64,000 nt of DNA from Melastoma dodecandrum (GCA_029817715.1 JARUPY010000373.1:124001-188000); one strand, 5' to 3'; shown: positions 1-8,875, numbered from the stretch's first letter. The notes: generated from the letters alone by a model not told the origin. Translations and numbers: made by a program.

Positions 1-2
1 GC

Positions 3-188
3 CGCGAGGTGCGCCCGTTCTCCGACGCCGAGGATAGGTTCATGATCGCGTGCAGCTGCGCCGGCGAGGCGCCCCCCGCCATCGCCCGCAAGATGACGGC
101 GCGATTCGGCTACTTCCGGTCGAGGGACACCGTCGCCTGCCGGCTGCAATGGCTTGCCAGCGACGAGGCGGCTCGCGAGGCGGCATAA
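3..188 (+). CDS. Small SANT/Myb-like DNA-binding protein, 5' partial
   Basis: The reading frame is open from the window edge and ends with TAA immediately before an ATG at 189. The product has a Myb/SANT-like pattern: an acidic FSDAEDRF start, an IARKM helix and a final RSRDTVACRLQWL helix, like small helix-turn-helix proteins placed beside phage HNH and terminase genes. It may begin at the GTG at 9 or upstream of the window. It could serve a regulatory or packaging-site role, but this is inferred from position. The family assignment rests only on pattern recognition. Confidence 0.5.
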   Translation, partial: REVRPFSDAEDRFMIACSCAGEAPPAIARKMTARFGYFRSRDTVACRLQWLASDEAAREAA

Positions 189-550
189 ATGGCCAGAAAC
201 GGGCCTTGGACGGCTTTCGGGCTGACCGGTTGAGCGATCACGCCGCGCGCCTCGCCGCCAACCCCTGGCGGCGCTGGTACTGGACGGCGCGCTGGCGCCG
301 CCTCGCCAAGGCGCAGCTCGCGGCGGAGCCGCTCTGCCGCATGTGCATGGCCGGCGGGGTCGTCACCGCAGCGACCATCTGCGACCACGTTGAGCGCCAC
401 GGCGGCGATGAGGCGAAGTTCTGGGCTGGCCCGTTTCAATCCCTCTGCGTCGACTGCCACGACAGGATGAAGCAGCGCGCCGAGCACGGCCGAACAACGC
501 AGATGCTCGACGAAGACGGCTGGGTTGTGGACCCGAGCTCCGCATCGTGA
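189..550 (+). CDS. HNH endonuclease of the phage packaging module, probably frameshifted near its start
   Basis: The C-terminal part carries the zinc-stabilised HNH fold: CRMC, then the ICDHVE catalytic histidine region, then LCVDCHDR. Such HNH proteins sit next to the terminase and assist cleavage of concatemeric DNA. The HNH frame itself (frame 2) has only an ATG at 149 or a TTG at 206 as starts. However, the ATG at 189, coupled directly to the preceding TAA, begins a peptide (MARNGPWTAFGLT) that joins the HNH frame naturally if one base is missing near 226-227. I therefore give 189 as the probable true start. The alternative is 149-550 exactly as read. Here the gene is separated from terminase by a cargo block of about 2.1 kb. 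Confidence 0.7.
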
Positions 551-718
551 CCCGTATAAGCGACGTGTTACAAGAATGTATATCTACATCGCTTGCGCCT
601 AAACCAGTCGCATACTGGTCTAACGAGGGATGGGATGAGCGCGCAACAAGGGCCAGCCGCGCCGAGTTTGATCGCCGCCTCCGACAGACGAGCGCGACGC
701 ACAAACAGGAAAGAACTC

Positions 719-931
719 ATGAAAATCATCCGCATTATACTGATGCTTGCGGCTACGTCCGCCTTCGCGTTTTCGGCTTCTGCACAGAGCGCGGGTGACA
801 AGGCAACCGGCCAGGGTGGAACAAACGGCCAAGAGGGCCCAAGCACCGACAAGAGCGCTGGTCCGGCGGGCACGGGCACCATGAGGTCAAAGCATCATCG
901 CAGCAAGCACCATCACAAGAAATCGATGTAG
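719..931 (+). CDS. Small exported His/Lys-rich protein
   Basis: The 70-residue product starts with a clear Sec signal peptide (MKIIRIILMLAATSAFAFSASA). The mature part is Gly/Thr-rich and ends in a Lys-His-rich tail (KHHRSKHHHKK) that could bind metal or an acidic surface. An AGGAAAG ribosome-binding site stands at good spacing before the ATG. It is followed by a second gene of the same type at 944 and then a terminator, so the two probably form one transcript. Small Gly/His-rich exported proteins of this kind are common in Rhizobiales but have no known function. It is likely cargo carried in the prophage. Confidence 0.65.
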   Translation: MKIIRIILMLAATSAFAFSASAQSAGDKATGQGGTNGQEGPSTDKSAGPAGTGTMRSKHHRSKHHHKKSM

Positions 932-943
932 TAGGGACACGGC

Positions 944-1138
944 ATGAAAAAGACATTTGTGGGCCTGGCGGTGATACTTCTTGCATCCACGCCGGCTGTG
1001 GCAAAGCATAGGCATAAGTCTGGCTCACAAGGAGCCGCTGGCCTTGGCGGGAATGGGACAACAACCAGTTCGAGTTCAGGCCCAGAGGCGAAGGCAGGAG
1101 CGAAACGCTCGGAAACAGGCGGCGCCCCCGCACACTGA
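944..1138 (+). CDS. Small exported KH-rich protein, second of pair
   Basis: This 64-residue protein begins with a Sec signal peptide (MKKTFVGLAVILLASTPAVA) followed by KHRHKSGS and a Gly/Thr/Ser-rich mature part. It is the same length class and composition as the gene 12 bases upstream, with the basic patch at the N-terminus of the mature protein instead of the C-terminus. No domain is recognised. A strong rho-independent terminator follows at 1193-1221, closing the pair as an operon. Confidence 0.62.
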   Translation: MKKTFVGLAVILLASTPAVAKHRHKSGSQGAAGLGGNGTTTSSSSGPEAKAGAKRSETGGAPAH

Positions 1139-1192
1139 AGGCGGTAGTCTGCTGTCTAAGACGATGCGACCGCCTACTTCGCGATCACCTCT

Positions 1193-1221
1193 AGCCCCGG
1201 CTTCCCGGTCGGGGCTTTTTT
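1193..1221 (+). terminator. Rho-independent terminator after the secreted-protein pair
   Basis: A perfect 7-bp stem (AGCCCCG at 1193-1199 and CGGGGCT at 1210-1216) with a 10-base loop is followed by a run of six T residues. It lies 55 bases after the stop codon of the second small exported protein and before the DUF6894 gene. Confidence 0.85.
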
Positions 1222-1354
1222 AGGTGATAGCAACTGCCAGCTGGCGCTTGTCGAGGCGCACGACTTTAGCCAGTCGTTCGCCGACGTGTGTGTGGGAACA
1301 AACACGCGTTTCAGCGCTTCCCGTGGCGCAAGAGCAGCACCTTCGAGAGCGCGG

Positions 1355-1594
1355 ATGCCTCGCTACTTCTTTGAAGCCGACGACGGGACGCATCGCACCT
1401 TTGGTGATTTCGTTGACCTCAGTGGGCCAGCGGAAGCACGCGAGGCGGTGCTTGCTACTCTCCCAGACATGGCGCGCGACACCATGCCCGCTGGCGATAA
1501 GCAGGTTTTGAAGGTGACGGCAACTGATGAAGCCGGACACATTATCTATTCAGCGACATTGACACTGGACGGAGAGTGGGGCTCGGCTGCCTGA
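1355..1594 (+). CDS. DUF6894 family protein
   Basis: The product is 79 residues. It begins MPRYFFEADDG, has a central SLP-A-AR-like helix (AEAREAVLATLPDMARD) and ends with the typical DEAG-HIIYSATLTLDGEW strand pair. This matches DUF6894, a short family abundant in Methylobacterium and other Rhizobiales with no known biochemical role. The ATG at 1355 gives the canonical start; longer versions of the frame add unrelated residues. Its 3' end overlaps the convergent Crp/Fnr gene by 49 bases, so the two transcripts must run into each other. Confidence 0.8.
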   Translation: MPRYFFEADDGTHRTFGDFVDLSGPAEAREAVLATLPDMARDTMPAGDKQVLKVTATDEAGHIIYSATLTLDGEWGSAA

Positions 1595-2355
1595 AAATTA
1601 TTCGTTTTTTCGAGAGCAGGAGACTCATCTAAGTGCAAGTATTTGCCATCGAAGCCAACAGCTTTTTCCAAACGCTCTTTGTCCACTATATGTATAGTTC
1701 GGCCATCCATAGTAATCATTTCAGCTTCACGCAAACGTCGGAGAGTTTTGTTCATGTGAACCAGAGAGAGCCCGAGAGCATTTGCTAAATCTTGCTGGGT
1801 GAGAGGAAGCTGGAATACACCATCTCTGGATTCACCGATTGCCGCAAAGCGGGCCTCCAATTCGAGCATCAGGAAGCCTATTCGTTCGGGTGCGCGACGA
1901 TGACCGACGTTCATCGCCCACTCTCTAAAAATGGCACTGTCGACAAGAGTGTCGTGCCATAAAATCTTCGCTAAAGACGGCCTCTGGTCGCAAAGCTCGA
2001 CAAGCGCACCGTGGGACACAGATACAACTACAGTTGGCACATGCGCGAACAAAGCGTGATCTGTTCTATTGAAAAACAATGTTTGCAAATCCACCGCATC
2101 GCCAGAGATGCACAGTGAGATAATTTGTCTTGTTTTGTTGGCAAAACGCTGCCGACTAACAAGTCCCTCGATAAGGAATAGACTATATTCTGCATTCTGC
2201 TCTTCCTCTACTATGAAGCTTTGAGCGTCAAATAGCTTAGTGGTTGAGGGGATCGATAAGATCGCTTCGCGGTCTTCCGGATCAAGCAAGGACCGCCGTT
2301 CAAGTTTGGCAACGTACGCGGCGAGCGGGAAATCGGCGCTTGTGTCATTCGACAT
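1546..2355 (-). CDS. Crp/Fnr family transcriptional regulator
   Basis: The 269-residue protein has an N-terminal cyclic-nucleotide-binding-like beta-barrel (about residues 20-140) and a C-terminal winged helix (about 150-225) with the recognition region LTQQDLANALGLSLVHMNKTLRRL. The HRRAPERIGFLMLELEAR segment is typical of the Rhizobiales Crp_2 group. No Fnr-type cysteine cluster is seen, so it is probably not an iron-sulfur oxygen sensor. It sits alone within the prophage, is less GC-rich than its neighbours, and could be regulatory cargo. Upstream, 2356-2653 shows no convincing gene. Confidence 0.85.
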   Translation of the reverse strand: MSNDTSADFPLAAYVAKLERRSLLDPEDREAILSIPSTTKLFDAQSFIVEEEQNAEYSLFLIEGLVSRQRFANKTRQIISLCISGDAVDLQTLFFNRTDHALFAHVPTVVVSVSHGALVELCDQRPSLAKILWHDTLVDSAIFREWAMNVGHRRAPERIGFLMLELEARFAAIGESRDGVFQLPLTQQDLANALGLSLVHMNKTLRRLREAEMITMDGRTIHIVDKERLEKAVGFDGKYLHLDESPALEKTNNFQAAEPHSPSSVNVAE

Positions 2356-2653
2356 TGGGGGTCCTCGTGGCAGCCTAAGCGGCCTTGAACCCTTCTCGAC
2401 CGGCCGACATTCTCCTGCGCTGCCCTTGGTCGTCTAGCAAGTCCCTGGCACGCAAAAAATGGGACGGTCGGCCTCTCCAAGGAATAGCGGTGGTGCGGAC
2501 AAGAGAAGGCCGCTGACGCCGCGATTGTCTTTCTGCCGTGGCCAATCGCGTAGTGTTGTCAGGGATGCGAAAACCTGCACGATTTGCAATTGGGTTGTGG
2601 GGCCGGTGCCGGCGCCGCAACTCTTCGACTTTTGACCCCTCCCAGGGGGTGAG

Positions 2654-3154
2654 GTGGAGCGAGTGGGCGCACGCGGACCGAGGAAGAAGCTCAAGGCTTT
2701 GGACGATCTAGACGGCAATCCCAGCCATCGTGAGCTGCCGGACTTCGGCGTCGAGGCGACGGGCGAGGTGTTCATCCCAGATCACCTGCACGAGGATGCG
2801 CAGGCCTGCATCGAGGTGATCAGATCGTCGATGCCGCCGGCGGTCTACGCGAAGGTCGACAGCTTCATCCTCGCTGCCTACGCAACGGCCTGGTCCTGGC
2901 ACAAGCAGGCGACGCACGAGACGCATTCTCCGGAGTTCGAGCCGGTCGTGACGAGCGCCAAGGGCACGTTGCAGGTCAACCCGTGGCTGCAGATCGTGAA
3001 CAAGCAGGCGCTGATCATGGCGTCGCTCGGCGACAGGCTCGGGCTCGATCCGAAGGCGCGTGCGGCGATCAAGCTGCCTCGCGACAAGCCCAAGAGCAAG
3101 TTCGATGGCCTCCTCGGCGGCAAGGCGCAGCTCGGTCGACCGGCAGCGCACTAA
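2654..3154 (+). CDS. P27-family phage terminase small subunit
   Basis: This 166-residue protein precedes and overlaps the large terminase. It has the P27-type layout: a RGPRKK basic start, a central helix AYATAWSWHKQA, then LQVNPWLQIVNKQALIMASLGDRLGLDPKARAAIKL, the most recognisable signature of this family. It recognises the phage packaging site and hands DNA to the large subunit. It starts with GTG at 2654, with a strong CAGGGGGTGAG ribosome-binding site just upstream. Confidence 0.9.
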   Translation: MERVGARGPRKKLKALDDLDGNPSHRELPDFGVEATGEVFIPDHLHEDAQACIEVIRSSMPPAVYAKVDSFILAAYATAWSWHKQATHETHSPEFEPVVTSAKGTLQVNPWLQIVNKQALIMASLGDRLGLDPKARAAIKLPRDKPKSKFDGLLGGKAQLGRPAAH

Positions 3155-4766
3155 AGGTCGCCCGAAGCCGTCCGCGGCGCGAAAGGTCACGCGTGTCGCG
3201 TCGCGGGCGGATCGGATCATCGCCTTCATCGAGTGCCTGACGGTGCCGTCGGGCGAAGGCCAGGGTGGTCCGTTCCGACTGCGGCCGTTCCAGCGACGCT
3301 TCATCCGCGCGATCTACGAGCCGCATGGGCCGGACGGACGGCGCCTGGTGCGACGCGCCATCCTGTCCATCGCGCGTAAGAACGGCAAGACGGCGCTGAT
3401 CGCCGCGCTGGTGCTGGTGCACCTCGTCGGGCCAGAGGCGATCCCGAACGGCGAGATCTACTCCGCCGCGAACGATCGCGAACAGGCGGCGCAGGTTTTC
3501 AAGGTGGCGGCGCAGATGGTGCGCGCCGACCCCGAGCTCGGCGCCGTGCTGCGGATCACCGATTCGACGAAGAACATCGCCTGCCCCGGCAACGGCAGCT
3601 TCTACCGCGCGGTCTCGGCCGAGGCTGGGACCAAGCACGGCCTCAACCCCTGCGTCGCGATCTACGACGAACTTGCGCAGGCACGGAACCGCGATCTCTA
3701 CGACGTGCTCGACACCTCTTTCGGTGCACGCGCCGAGCCCCTTTTCGTGACGATCTCGACGCAGTCGAACGATCCGGAGCACATCTTGTCGAAGCTGATC
3801 GACGACGGGCTCGGCGAGGCGGACCCGACCATCGTCTGCCACCTCTACGCGGCGCCTGAGGACACGCCCGACGATCGCATTTTCGATCGCGACGTGCAGC
3901 GCCTCGCCAACCCGGCGCTCGGCGATTTCCGGTCAATCGAGGATCTTGAGGCGATCGCCCGCAAGGCGCAGCGAATGCCGGCAGAGGAGCCGAAATATCG
4001 GAACCTCTACCTGAACCAGCGTGTGGCGCCGGTGGCCTCGCTGATCGCCCGCGCGGAGTGGATGGCGTGTCGCGGCGACGCGGCGCTGAAGCCCGGCGAG
4101 CGCATCTACCTCGCGCTGGACCTGTCGAACGTGCACGATCTCACCGCGCTCGTCGCGACCTCGGCCGAGGACGGCAGCCGCCTATTGCCGGTGTTCTGGA
4201 AACCAGAGACGAGCCTAGCCGAGCATTCAAAGCGCGATTTCGGCGCCGGTAACATGCGCTACGAGCAATGGCGCGACGAGGGTCACCTCGAGACGACGCC
4301 CGGCCGCACCGTGGACCGCGCCGCGGTGGCGGCGAAGATCATCTGGTTCTGCCAGAATTTCGAGGTGGCCGGGCTGGCGTATGACAGGTGGCGGATCGAC
4401 GAGCTGCTCCGCGAGTTCGAGCGCGCGCAATTCGAGGCCTACAAAGACGGCGAGAAGAACGAGTCCGGCCTTCGTCTTGTGCCTTGGGGGCAAGGCTACA
4501 AGGATATGGCGCCGGCGGTCGACGCGCTCGAAACGGCGGTGATCGAGCGCGAGCTGGCGCACCACGGCAACCCGGTGCTGACCTGGAACATGGCCAACGC
4601 GGTGGTGGTGACCGACCCGGCCGGCAACCGCAAGATCGACAAGGCGAAGGCGCGCTTCCGGATCGACGGCGCCGTGGCGACGGCGATGGCGATCGGGCTC
4701 AAGGCGCGCGATGCGGCGAACGTCGGCCCGACGTTCGAGGAAGAGCTGGCGTCGATCGCTTGGTGA
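3105..4766 (+). CDS. Phage terminase large subunit
   Basis: The packaging ATPase-nuclease is 553 residues from the ATG at 3105; a GTG at 3060 would add 15. The ATPase motor shows a Walker A-type motif ARKNGKTALIA and a Walker B VAIYDELAQ. The C-terminal nuclease half starts around LALDLSNVHDLTALV, with the first metal-binding Asp, and ends near KARFRIDGAVATAMAIG. The start overlaps terS by 50 bases, so the two are translationally coupled. The gene looks intact. A tRNA gene follows 44 bases later. Confidence 0.93.
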   Translation: MASSAARRSSVDRQRTKGRPKPSAARKVTRVASRADRIIAFIECLTVPSGEGQGGPFRLRPFQRRFIRAIYEPHGPDGRRLVRRAILSIARKNGKTALIAALVLVHLVGPEAIPNGEIYSAANDREQAAQVFKVAAQMVRADPELGAVLRITDSTKNIACPGNGSFYRAVSAEAGTKHGLNPCVAIYDELAQARNRDLYDVLDTSFGARAEPLFVTISTQSNDPEHILSKLIDDGLGEADPTIVCHLYAAPEDTPDDRIFDRDVQRLANPALGDFRSIEDLEAIARKAQRMPAEEPKYRNLYLNQRVAPVASLIARAEWMACRGDAALKPGERIYLALDLSNVHDLTALVATSAEDGSRLLPVFWKPETSLAEHSKRDFGAGNMRYEQWRDEGHLETTPGRTVDRAAVAAKIIWFCQNFEVAGLAYDRWRIDELLREFERAQFEAYKDGEKNESGLRLVPWGQGYKDMAPAVDALETAVIERELAHHGNPVLTWNMANAVVVTDPAGNRKIDKAKARFRIDGAVATAMAIGLKARDAANVGPTFEEELASIAW

Positions 4767-4810
4767 AGGCCAATCGGGCGCCGGCGCGACGAGGCCATAA
4801 CGCCTCGAGA

Positions 4811-4885
4811 AGCGGGGTGGAGCAGTGGTAGCTCGCCAGGCTCATAACCTGGAGGTCGTAGGTTCAAATCCGTCCCCCGCGACCA
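4811..4885 (+). tRNA. Phage-borne tRNA-Met(CAT), initiator-like
   Basis: A full cloverleaf with encoded CCA can be drawn. The acceptor AGCGGGG pairs with CCCCGCG except at 1-72 (A:G), the unpaired first position being an initiator hallmark. The D arm contains GAGCAGTGGTAGCTC, the anticodon arm is CCAGG-CTCATAA-CCTGG, and the T loop is TTCAAAT. The sequence closely resembles bacterial initiator tRNA. It lacks the three consecutive G:C pairs at 29-31/39-41 (A:T at 29), and two T-stem pairs are mismatched. It lies between terminase and a small phage gene. It may be functional as an elongator or initiator, or a degenerate copy. Confidence 0.82.
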
Positions 4886-4907
4886 TTTCCCCGAGCTGGA
4901 GCCCGCC

Positions 4908-5228
4908 ATGAAGTATCGCACGAAAGTGGTCGCATTCGACGCCATCAAGATCCCCGCCGTCGGTGGCGAGTTCGACCCCGCCAGCGCGACCGACCTGGAA
5001 TGGGTGCTCGACGCGGCGCTGGCCGGCAAGTTGCGGCGCACCGAGACCGGCGTTTCGCTGACCTTGGGCGACCAGGGCGTGCAGAACGGTGTCCCCGGCG
5101 ATTGGCTGATGCGCGGGTCGGACGGCTCCATCATCATCTGCGACGACGCGCACTTCACCGAGTTCTACGAGCCGATGCCGTCGGAGCCGAGCGCGGCGGT
5201 CGCCGAGAAGCCCGCAACCACGTCCTGA
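4908..5228 (+). CDS. Conserved small phage protein between terminase and portal
   Basis: The 106-residue protein begins MKYRTKVVAFDAI and ends with a GDWLMRGSDGSIIICDDAHFTEFYEP segment. This pattern (Y-R-K/T-K at the start, then PGDW-IRG--GE---C----F---YE) recurs in small proteins of many phages, whose function is unknown. The start is an ATG 22 bases after the tRNA CCA end, preceded by a GAGCTGGAGCC site. It is co-directional with the terminase and portal genes. Confidence 0.7.
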   Translation: MKYRTKVVAFDAIKIPAVGGEFDPASATDLEWVLDAALAGKLRRTETGVSLTLGDQGVQNGVPGDWLMRGSDGSIIICDDAHFTEFYEPMPSEPSAAVAEKPATTS

Positions 5229-5290
5229 CGCCCCAATCGGGCACTCCGCGCCCCGCGACGATGGTGACCGACCATCGCGCGGGGTGAACC

Positions 5291-6792
5291 TTGTCCGTCC
5301 TCAGCCTGCTCAACCCGGCCAACTGGTTCGGCGGCTATCGCGCCAAGCTGTCCGGTGGCACCTTTCCAGGCCAGCAGCAGCCGCCGGGCGCCTTCGTCGA
5401 GGCGAGCGCCGCCGGCGTCGCAGTCACTCCCGAGATCGCGCTGCAGCTCGACGCGTTCTGGGCCTGCGTCAAGATCATCGCGCAGACCATCGGCACCTTG
5501 CCGATGTGCCTCTACAACGTGGACGGCGCCGGCCGGCGCACCGTCGCGGCCACCGATCCGCTTTTCGACCTCCTCGCCTACCAGCCGAACGCCGAGAACA
5601 CCGCAACCGAGTTCTGGGAAGCCGTAGGCGCCTGTCTCGCGGTGTGGGGCGACTTCTACGCGGCAAAAGAGGTCTCGGCCGGCCAGGTGGTCTCGCTGAA
5701 CGTCCTGAGACCGTTCTGGATGACGGCGCTCCGCCAGCGCGACGGGACGCCGGTCTACCGCTACGACGATCCGCAGCTCGGCCGCACCGCTACAGCCCCG
5801 ATCAGCTCTTCCACGTGAAGGGCTTCGGCTTCGGCGATCTCACAGGACTGACGCCGATCCAGTTCAACCGTCAGACGCTCGGCCGCGCCATCGCCGCGAA
5901 CGACGCCGCCGGCGCCTTGTTCCGCAACGGCCTAAAGACGCCCGGCTATTTCGAATACAAGGGCGCCGCCAACAACGGTGTCCTGAACGACGAGCAACGC
6001 GAGCGCGCCAAGAAGGCGATCATCGAGCCGATGCAGGGTCCGGCCAACGCTGGCACGCCGGGCCTGCTGCCGGCTTCGTTCGGCTGGGTCTCGCTCGGCG
6101 TCGACCCGAAGGACGCCGAGCTGATGGCGAGCCGGCGGATGTCGGCCGAGGAGATCTGCCGCTGGTTCGGCATCCCGCCGATCCTGATCGGGCACGCCAT
6201 GGACGGGCAGACCATGTGGGGCACGGGCGTCGAGCACATCGTGCTGGCCTTCATGACGACGGGCCTGCGGCCCTACCTCCACCGGATCGAGACGGCGATC
6301 GGTCGCGATCTCATCGGGCGGGCGCGGTGGAAGACGCTGCGCGCCATGTTCGACGTCGACGAGCTGTTGCGCGGCGACTCGAAGGCGCAGTCCGACGTCG
6401 ACATGCAGGACGTCAATTCGGGCCTGCGGACCCGCAACGAGGTGCGCGCGCGCCGCGGCCTGCCGCCACTGCCCGGCGGCGATGCCCTGACCGCCAACGG
6501 CGCCCTGCTGCCGCTCGAGATGCTCGGCAAGGCGAAGCCCACGACCGGCGGCGACGGCTCCGGCCAGGGCGGCGAGCCGAAGCCGGAGCCGGGCGACCTG
6601 CCCGCGCTGCCGAACGGGGGAATGCCAGACAAGCCAAAGTTCGAGCACCGGTTCTCGTGGGAGGACAAGGACGTCAGCACGGCCGCGTTCTCGGATGACG
6701 ACGACGAAGACGATCCCGATCCCGACGACGTCACCGACGACGATCTCGCCGACCTGTTCGCGCCGGAGCTGCTCGCCGAGGCCGATCTCTGA
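5291..6792 (+). pseudogene. Portal protein, frameshifted near 5787
   Basis: The dodecameric portal forms the DNA gate at the capsid vertex. The N-terminal part (5291 to about 5785) starts at a TTG after GGGGTGA and contains the HK97-type region with ALQLDAFWACVKIIAQTIGTLPM and VWGDFYAAKE. It then runs out of frame and stops at 5818. The rest, with YSPDQLFHVKGFGFGDLTGLTPI, EEICRWFGIPPILIG and RNEVRARRGLPPL, continues in another frame to 6792. Adding one C to the CC at 5787-5788 would join the two halves in the conserved order, so a one-base loss is the simplest explanation. The acidic C-terminus (DDDDEDDPDPDDVTDDD) is typical. The stop overlaps the next ATG. Confidence 0.88.
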
Positions 6793-8636
6793 TGGCGGCT
6801 TGGGATCCCGCGAAGCATCCACGCGGTTCCGACGGCCGCTTCGGCAACACCGTCGGCGGCCTCCACCTGAAAAAGCACAACGTCAAGGGCAGCGACCTCA
6901 TTGCCGTCCTGTCGAAGCGCGTCAAGAAATACGCCGGCATCAAGACGGTCGCCGAGTACATCGAGCAGCATCCGAAGGGTCGCGCGACCGCGCTGCGCGA
7001 GTTGGCGGCGGACCACAAGGCCGGCCGCATCGCGTTCGGATCGCCCAAGACAACGGCGCCGGCCGCCGTGGGCCCGGCGGTGACGAGCGGCGTCACGGCC
7101 GACCACCAGATCGAGGTGCTGTCCAAGACGACGAAGAAGTACGCCGGCCATGCCACGGTCGGTTCCTTCGTCGCCGCGCATCCCAAGGGCAAGGCAGCCG
7201 CGCTGAAAACCATCGCGGCCGACCAGAAGGCTGGACGCATCGCGATCAAGGCGCCTGCGAAAGCTGCGGCAGGCACGACGGCCGATCCGATCGACGCGTC
7301 GAAATGGAAGAAGGTCGGTGCCCAGAAGGGCTCGAATCCGGGCGGCGTTTACGAGGCGCCTGACGGTCGCCAGTTTTACCTCAAGGAGGGGAAATCCAAG
7401 GCGCACGTCGAGAGCGAGCTGCTCGCCAACGCGCTCTACAAGAAGCTCGGCGTCACGACGCTCGAGCCGAAAGCATTCAAGCTCGGCGGCAAGCTCGCTG
7501 TCGGCTCCGAAATCCAGGCGATCGGCAAGTTCGACTCGAACCTGAAAGCGCACGTCGAGCTCGCCCAGAAGGACTTCGCCGCGCACGCCTTTCTGGCCAA
7601 CTGGGATGCCGTCGGGCTGCAATTCGACAACCTCGGCATGATCGAGGGCAAGGTCGCGCAGCTCGACGCCGGCGGCGCGCTTAAATACCGCGCGAAGGGG
7701 GCCCTGAAACCGAAGTTCGGCGGCGACGTCGCCGAGTTCGACACGCTCCGATCGACCGCGCACAACCTGCAGGCCGAAAAGGTCTTTGGTCGCATGACGG
7801 CGACGCAGCTCGAGGCGTCGGCGAAGCCGGTCCTGAAGCTGACCGACAAAGCGATCGACGACATCGTCGCATCGACGGTCACCGACAAGGCCGAGCGGAC
7901 CTCGCTCGCAGCCATCCTGAAGGCGCGCCGCGACGACATCGGCAAGCGCGTCACAGCCGCCAAGGCCAAGGAGAAAGCCGACAAGGCAGCGATCGGCAAG
8001 CTCCATCGCGACGATGCCGCGCGTTGGGCGAAGGCGGCCGGCGTCGGCAAATGGATCGGCCGGCACCCGAACACCGAAGAGGCCGGGCTTCTGCGAAAGG
8101 CGCTTGCTGACAGCGGTGTCGCCTTCACGTCCAACGCCGAGAGCAAGGCGGCCGCCTACTACACCGGTTCCGGCTACCAGCCGCTCAACGCTGCGCTGCG
8201 CAAAGACAAGACGTTGTCGCCGGACATGAAGACGAAGGCCGCCGAGCTGGACAACCTCATCGCCACCTCGAGCTTCAAGCGCGACACGATCTGTTTCCGC
8301 GGTTTCGGCTTCGGGTCCGCGATGCAGAACAAGGCGCCGCCGCCGAGCGAGCACATCGACAAGGGCTTCATCTCGGTGAGCCTCAATCCAAGCGTGGCGC
8401 GGGCCTTCTCCGATCCCGGCGCCAAGACGATTTATCGGGTCCGAATCCCGAAGGGGTTTCCCGGCCGCGCCGTCTCGCATTCCGGCAGCACGACAGAGAA
8501 GATGATCCACGGCGAGGCGGAGATCGTCCTGCCGCGCAACACGGCGTTTCGCATCGTCAAGCGCACGAAAGGCGAGGCCTTCAGCGGCAGCATCGACGTG
8601 GTCGACGTCGTCGCCTACTTGCCAAAGGCGACGTAG
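6792..8636 (+). CDS. Phage kinase-like / ADP-ribosyltransferase fusion protein
   Basis: This 614-residue protein starts inside the portal stop codon. Residues 1-20 (DPAKHPRGSDGRF) resemble the head-associated start of phage structural proteins. Two tandem helical repeats follow (about 36-82 and 106-152; both contain VLSK--KKYAG and HPKG-A-AL). Residues about 180-330 resemble the HipA/PI4-kinase-like fold: Lys198 in FYLKEGK, a LANWDAVGLQFDN loop with Asp272 and Asn280, and Asp292 in QLDAGGAL. Residues about 440-610 form an R-S-E class ART: Arg503 in CFRGFG, Ser528/Ser530 in GFISVS, Glu575/Glu577 in HGEAE. It probably modifies host proteins, possibly ejected with the DNA; the target is unknown. 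Confidence 0.75.
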   Translation: MAAWDPAKHPRGSDGRFGNTVGGLHLKKHNVKGSDLIAVLSKRVKKYAGIKTVAEYIEQHPKGRATALRELAADHKAGRIAFGSPKTTAPAAVGPAVTSGVTADHQIEVLSKTTKKYAGHATVGSFVAAHPKGKAAALKTIAADQKAGRIAIKAPAKAAAGTTADPIDASKWKKVGAQKGSNPGGVYEAPDGRQFYLKEGKSKAHVESELLANALYKKLGVTTLEPKAFKLGGKLAVGSEIQAIGKFDSNLKAHVELAQKDFAAHAFLANWDAVGLQFDNLGMIEGKVAQLDAGGALKYRAKGALKPKFGGDVAEFDTLRSTAHNLQAEKVFGRMTATQLEASAKPVLKLTDKAIDDIVASTVTDKAERTSLAAILKARRDDIGKRVTAAKAKEKADKAAIGKLHRDDAARWAKAAGVGKWIGRHPNTEEAGLLRKALADSGVAFTSNAESKAAAYYTGSGYQPLNAALRKDKTLSPDMKTKAAELDNLIATSSFKRDTICFRGFGFGSAMQNKAPPPSEHIDKGFISVSLNPSVARAFSDPGAKTIYRVRIPKGFPGRAVSHSGSTTEKMIHGEAEIVLPRNTAFRIVKRTKGEAFSGSIDVVDVVAYLPKAT

Positions 8637-8679
8637 GCGCGTATGTACTTGACCGCCTCAACTATAGGATGAATTATAC

Positions 8680-8868
8680 ATGGGCAACCGGTTCGCCTGG
8701 TCGGACGACGACGTCGAGTTTCGCGACGACAACGGCACTGTCCTGACGAAGCAGCAGGTCGAAGAGATGCAGGCGAAGGCCGATTCCGATCGAGCCAGCG
8801 GCGAGGCGATGGCGGCCGATCAACGCGAGCAGCTCGCCGCGCGCGAGACCCGCCAGCGGCGGCGCTGA
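8680..8868 (+). CDS. Small charged phage protein
   Basis: The 62-residue, strongly acidic then basic protein (WSDDDVEFRDDNG at the start, RETRQRRR at the end) has a predicted central helix, TKQQVEEMQAKADSDRASGEAM. An ATG with a TAGGATG upstream element supports the start. It is the last + strand gene before the strand switch and ends only 7 bases from the stop of the opposing gene. No function is recognised. Confidence 0.5.
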   Translation: MGNRFAWSDDDVEFRDDNGTVLTKQQVEEMQAKADSDRASGEAMAADQREQLAARETRQRRR

Positions 8869-8875
8869 GCAAGCC

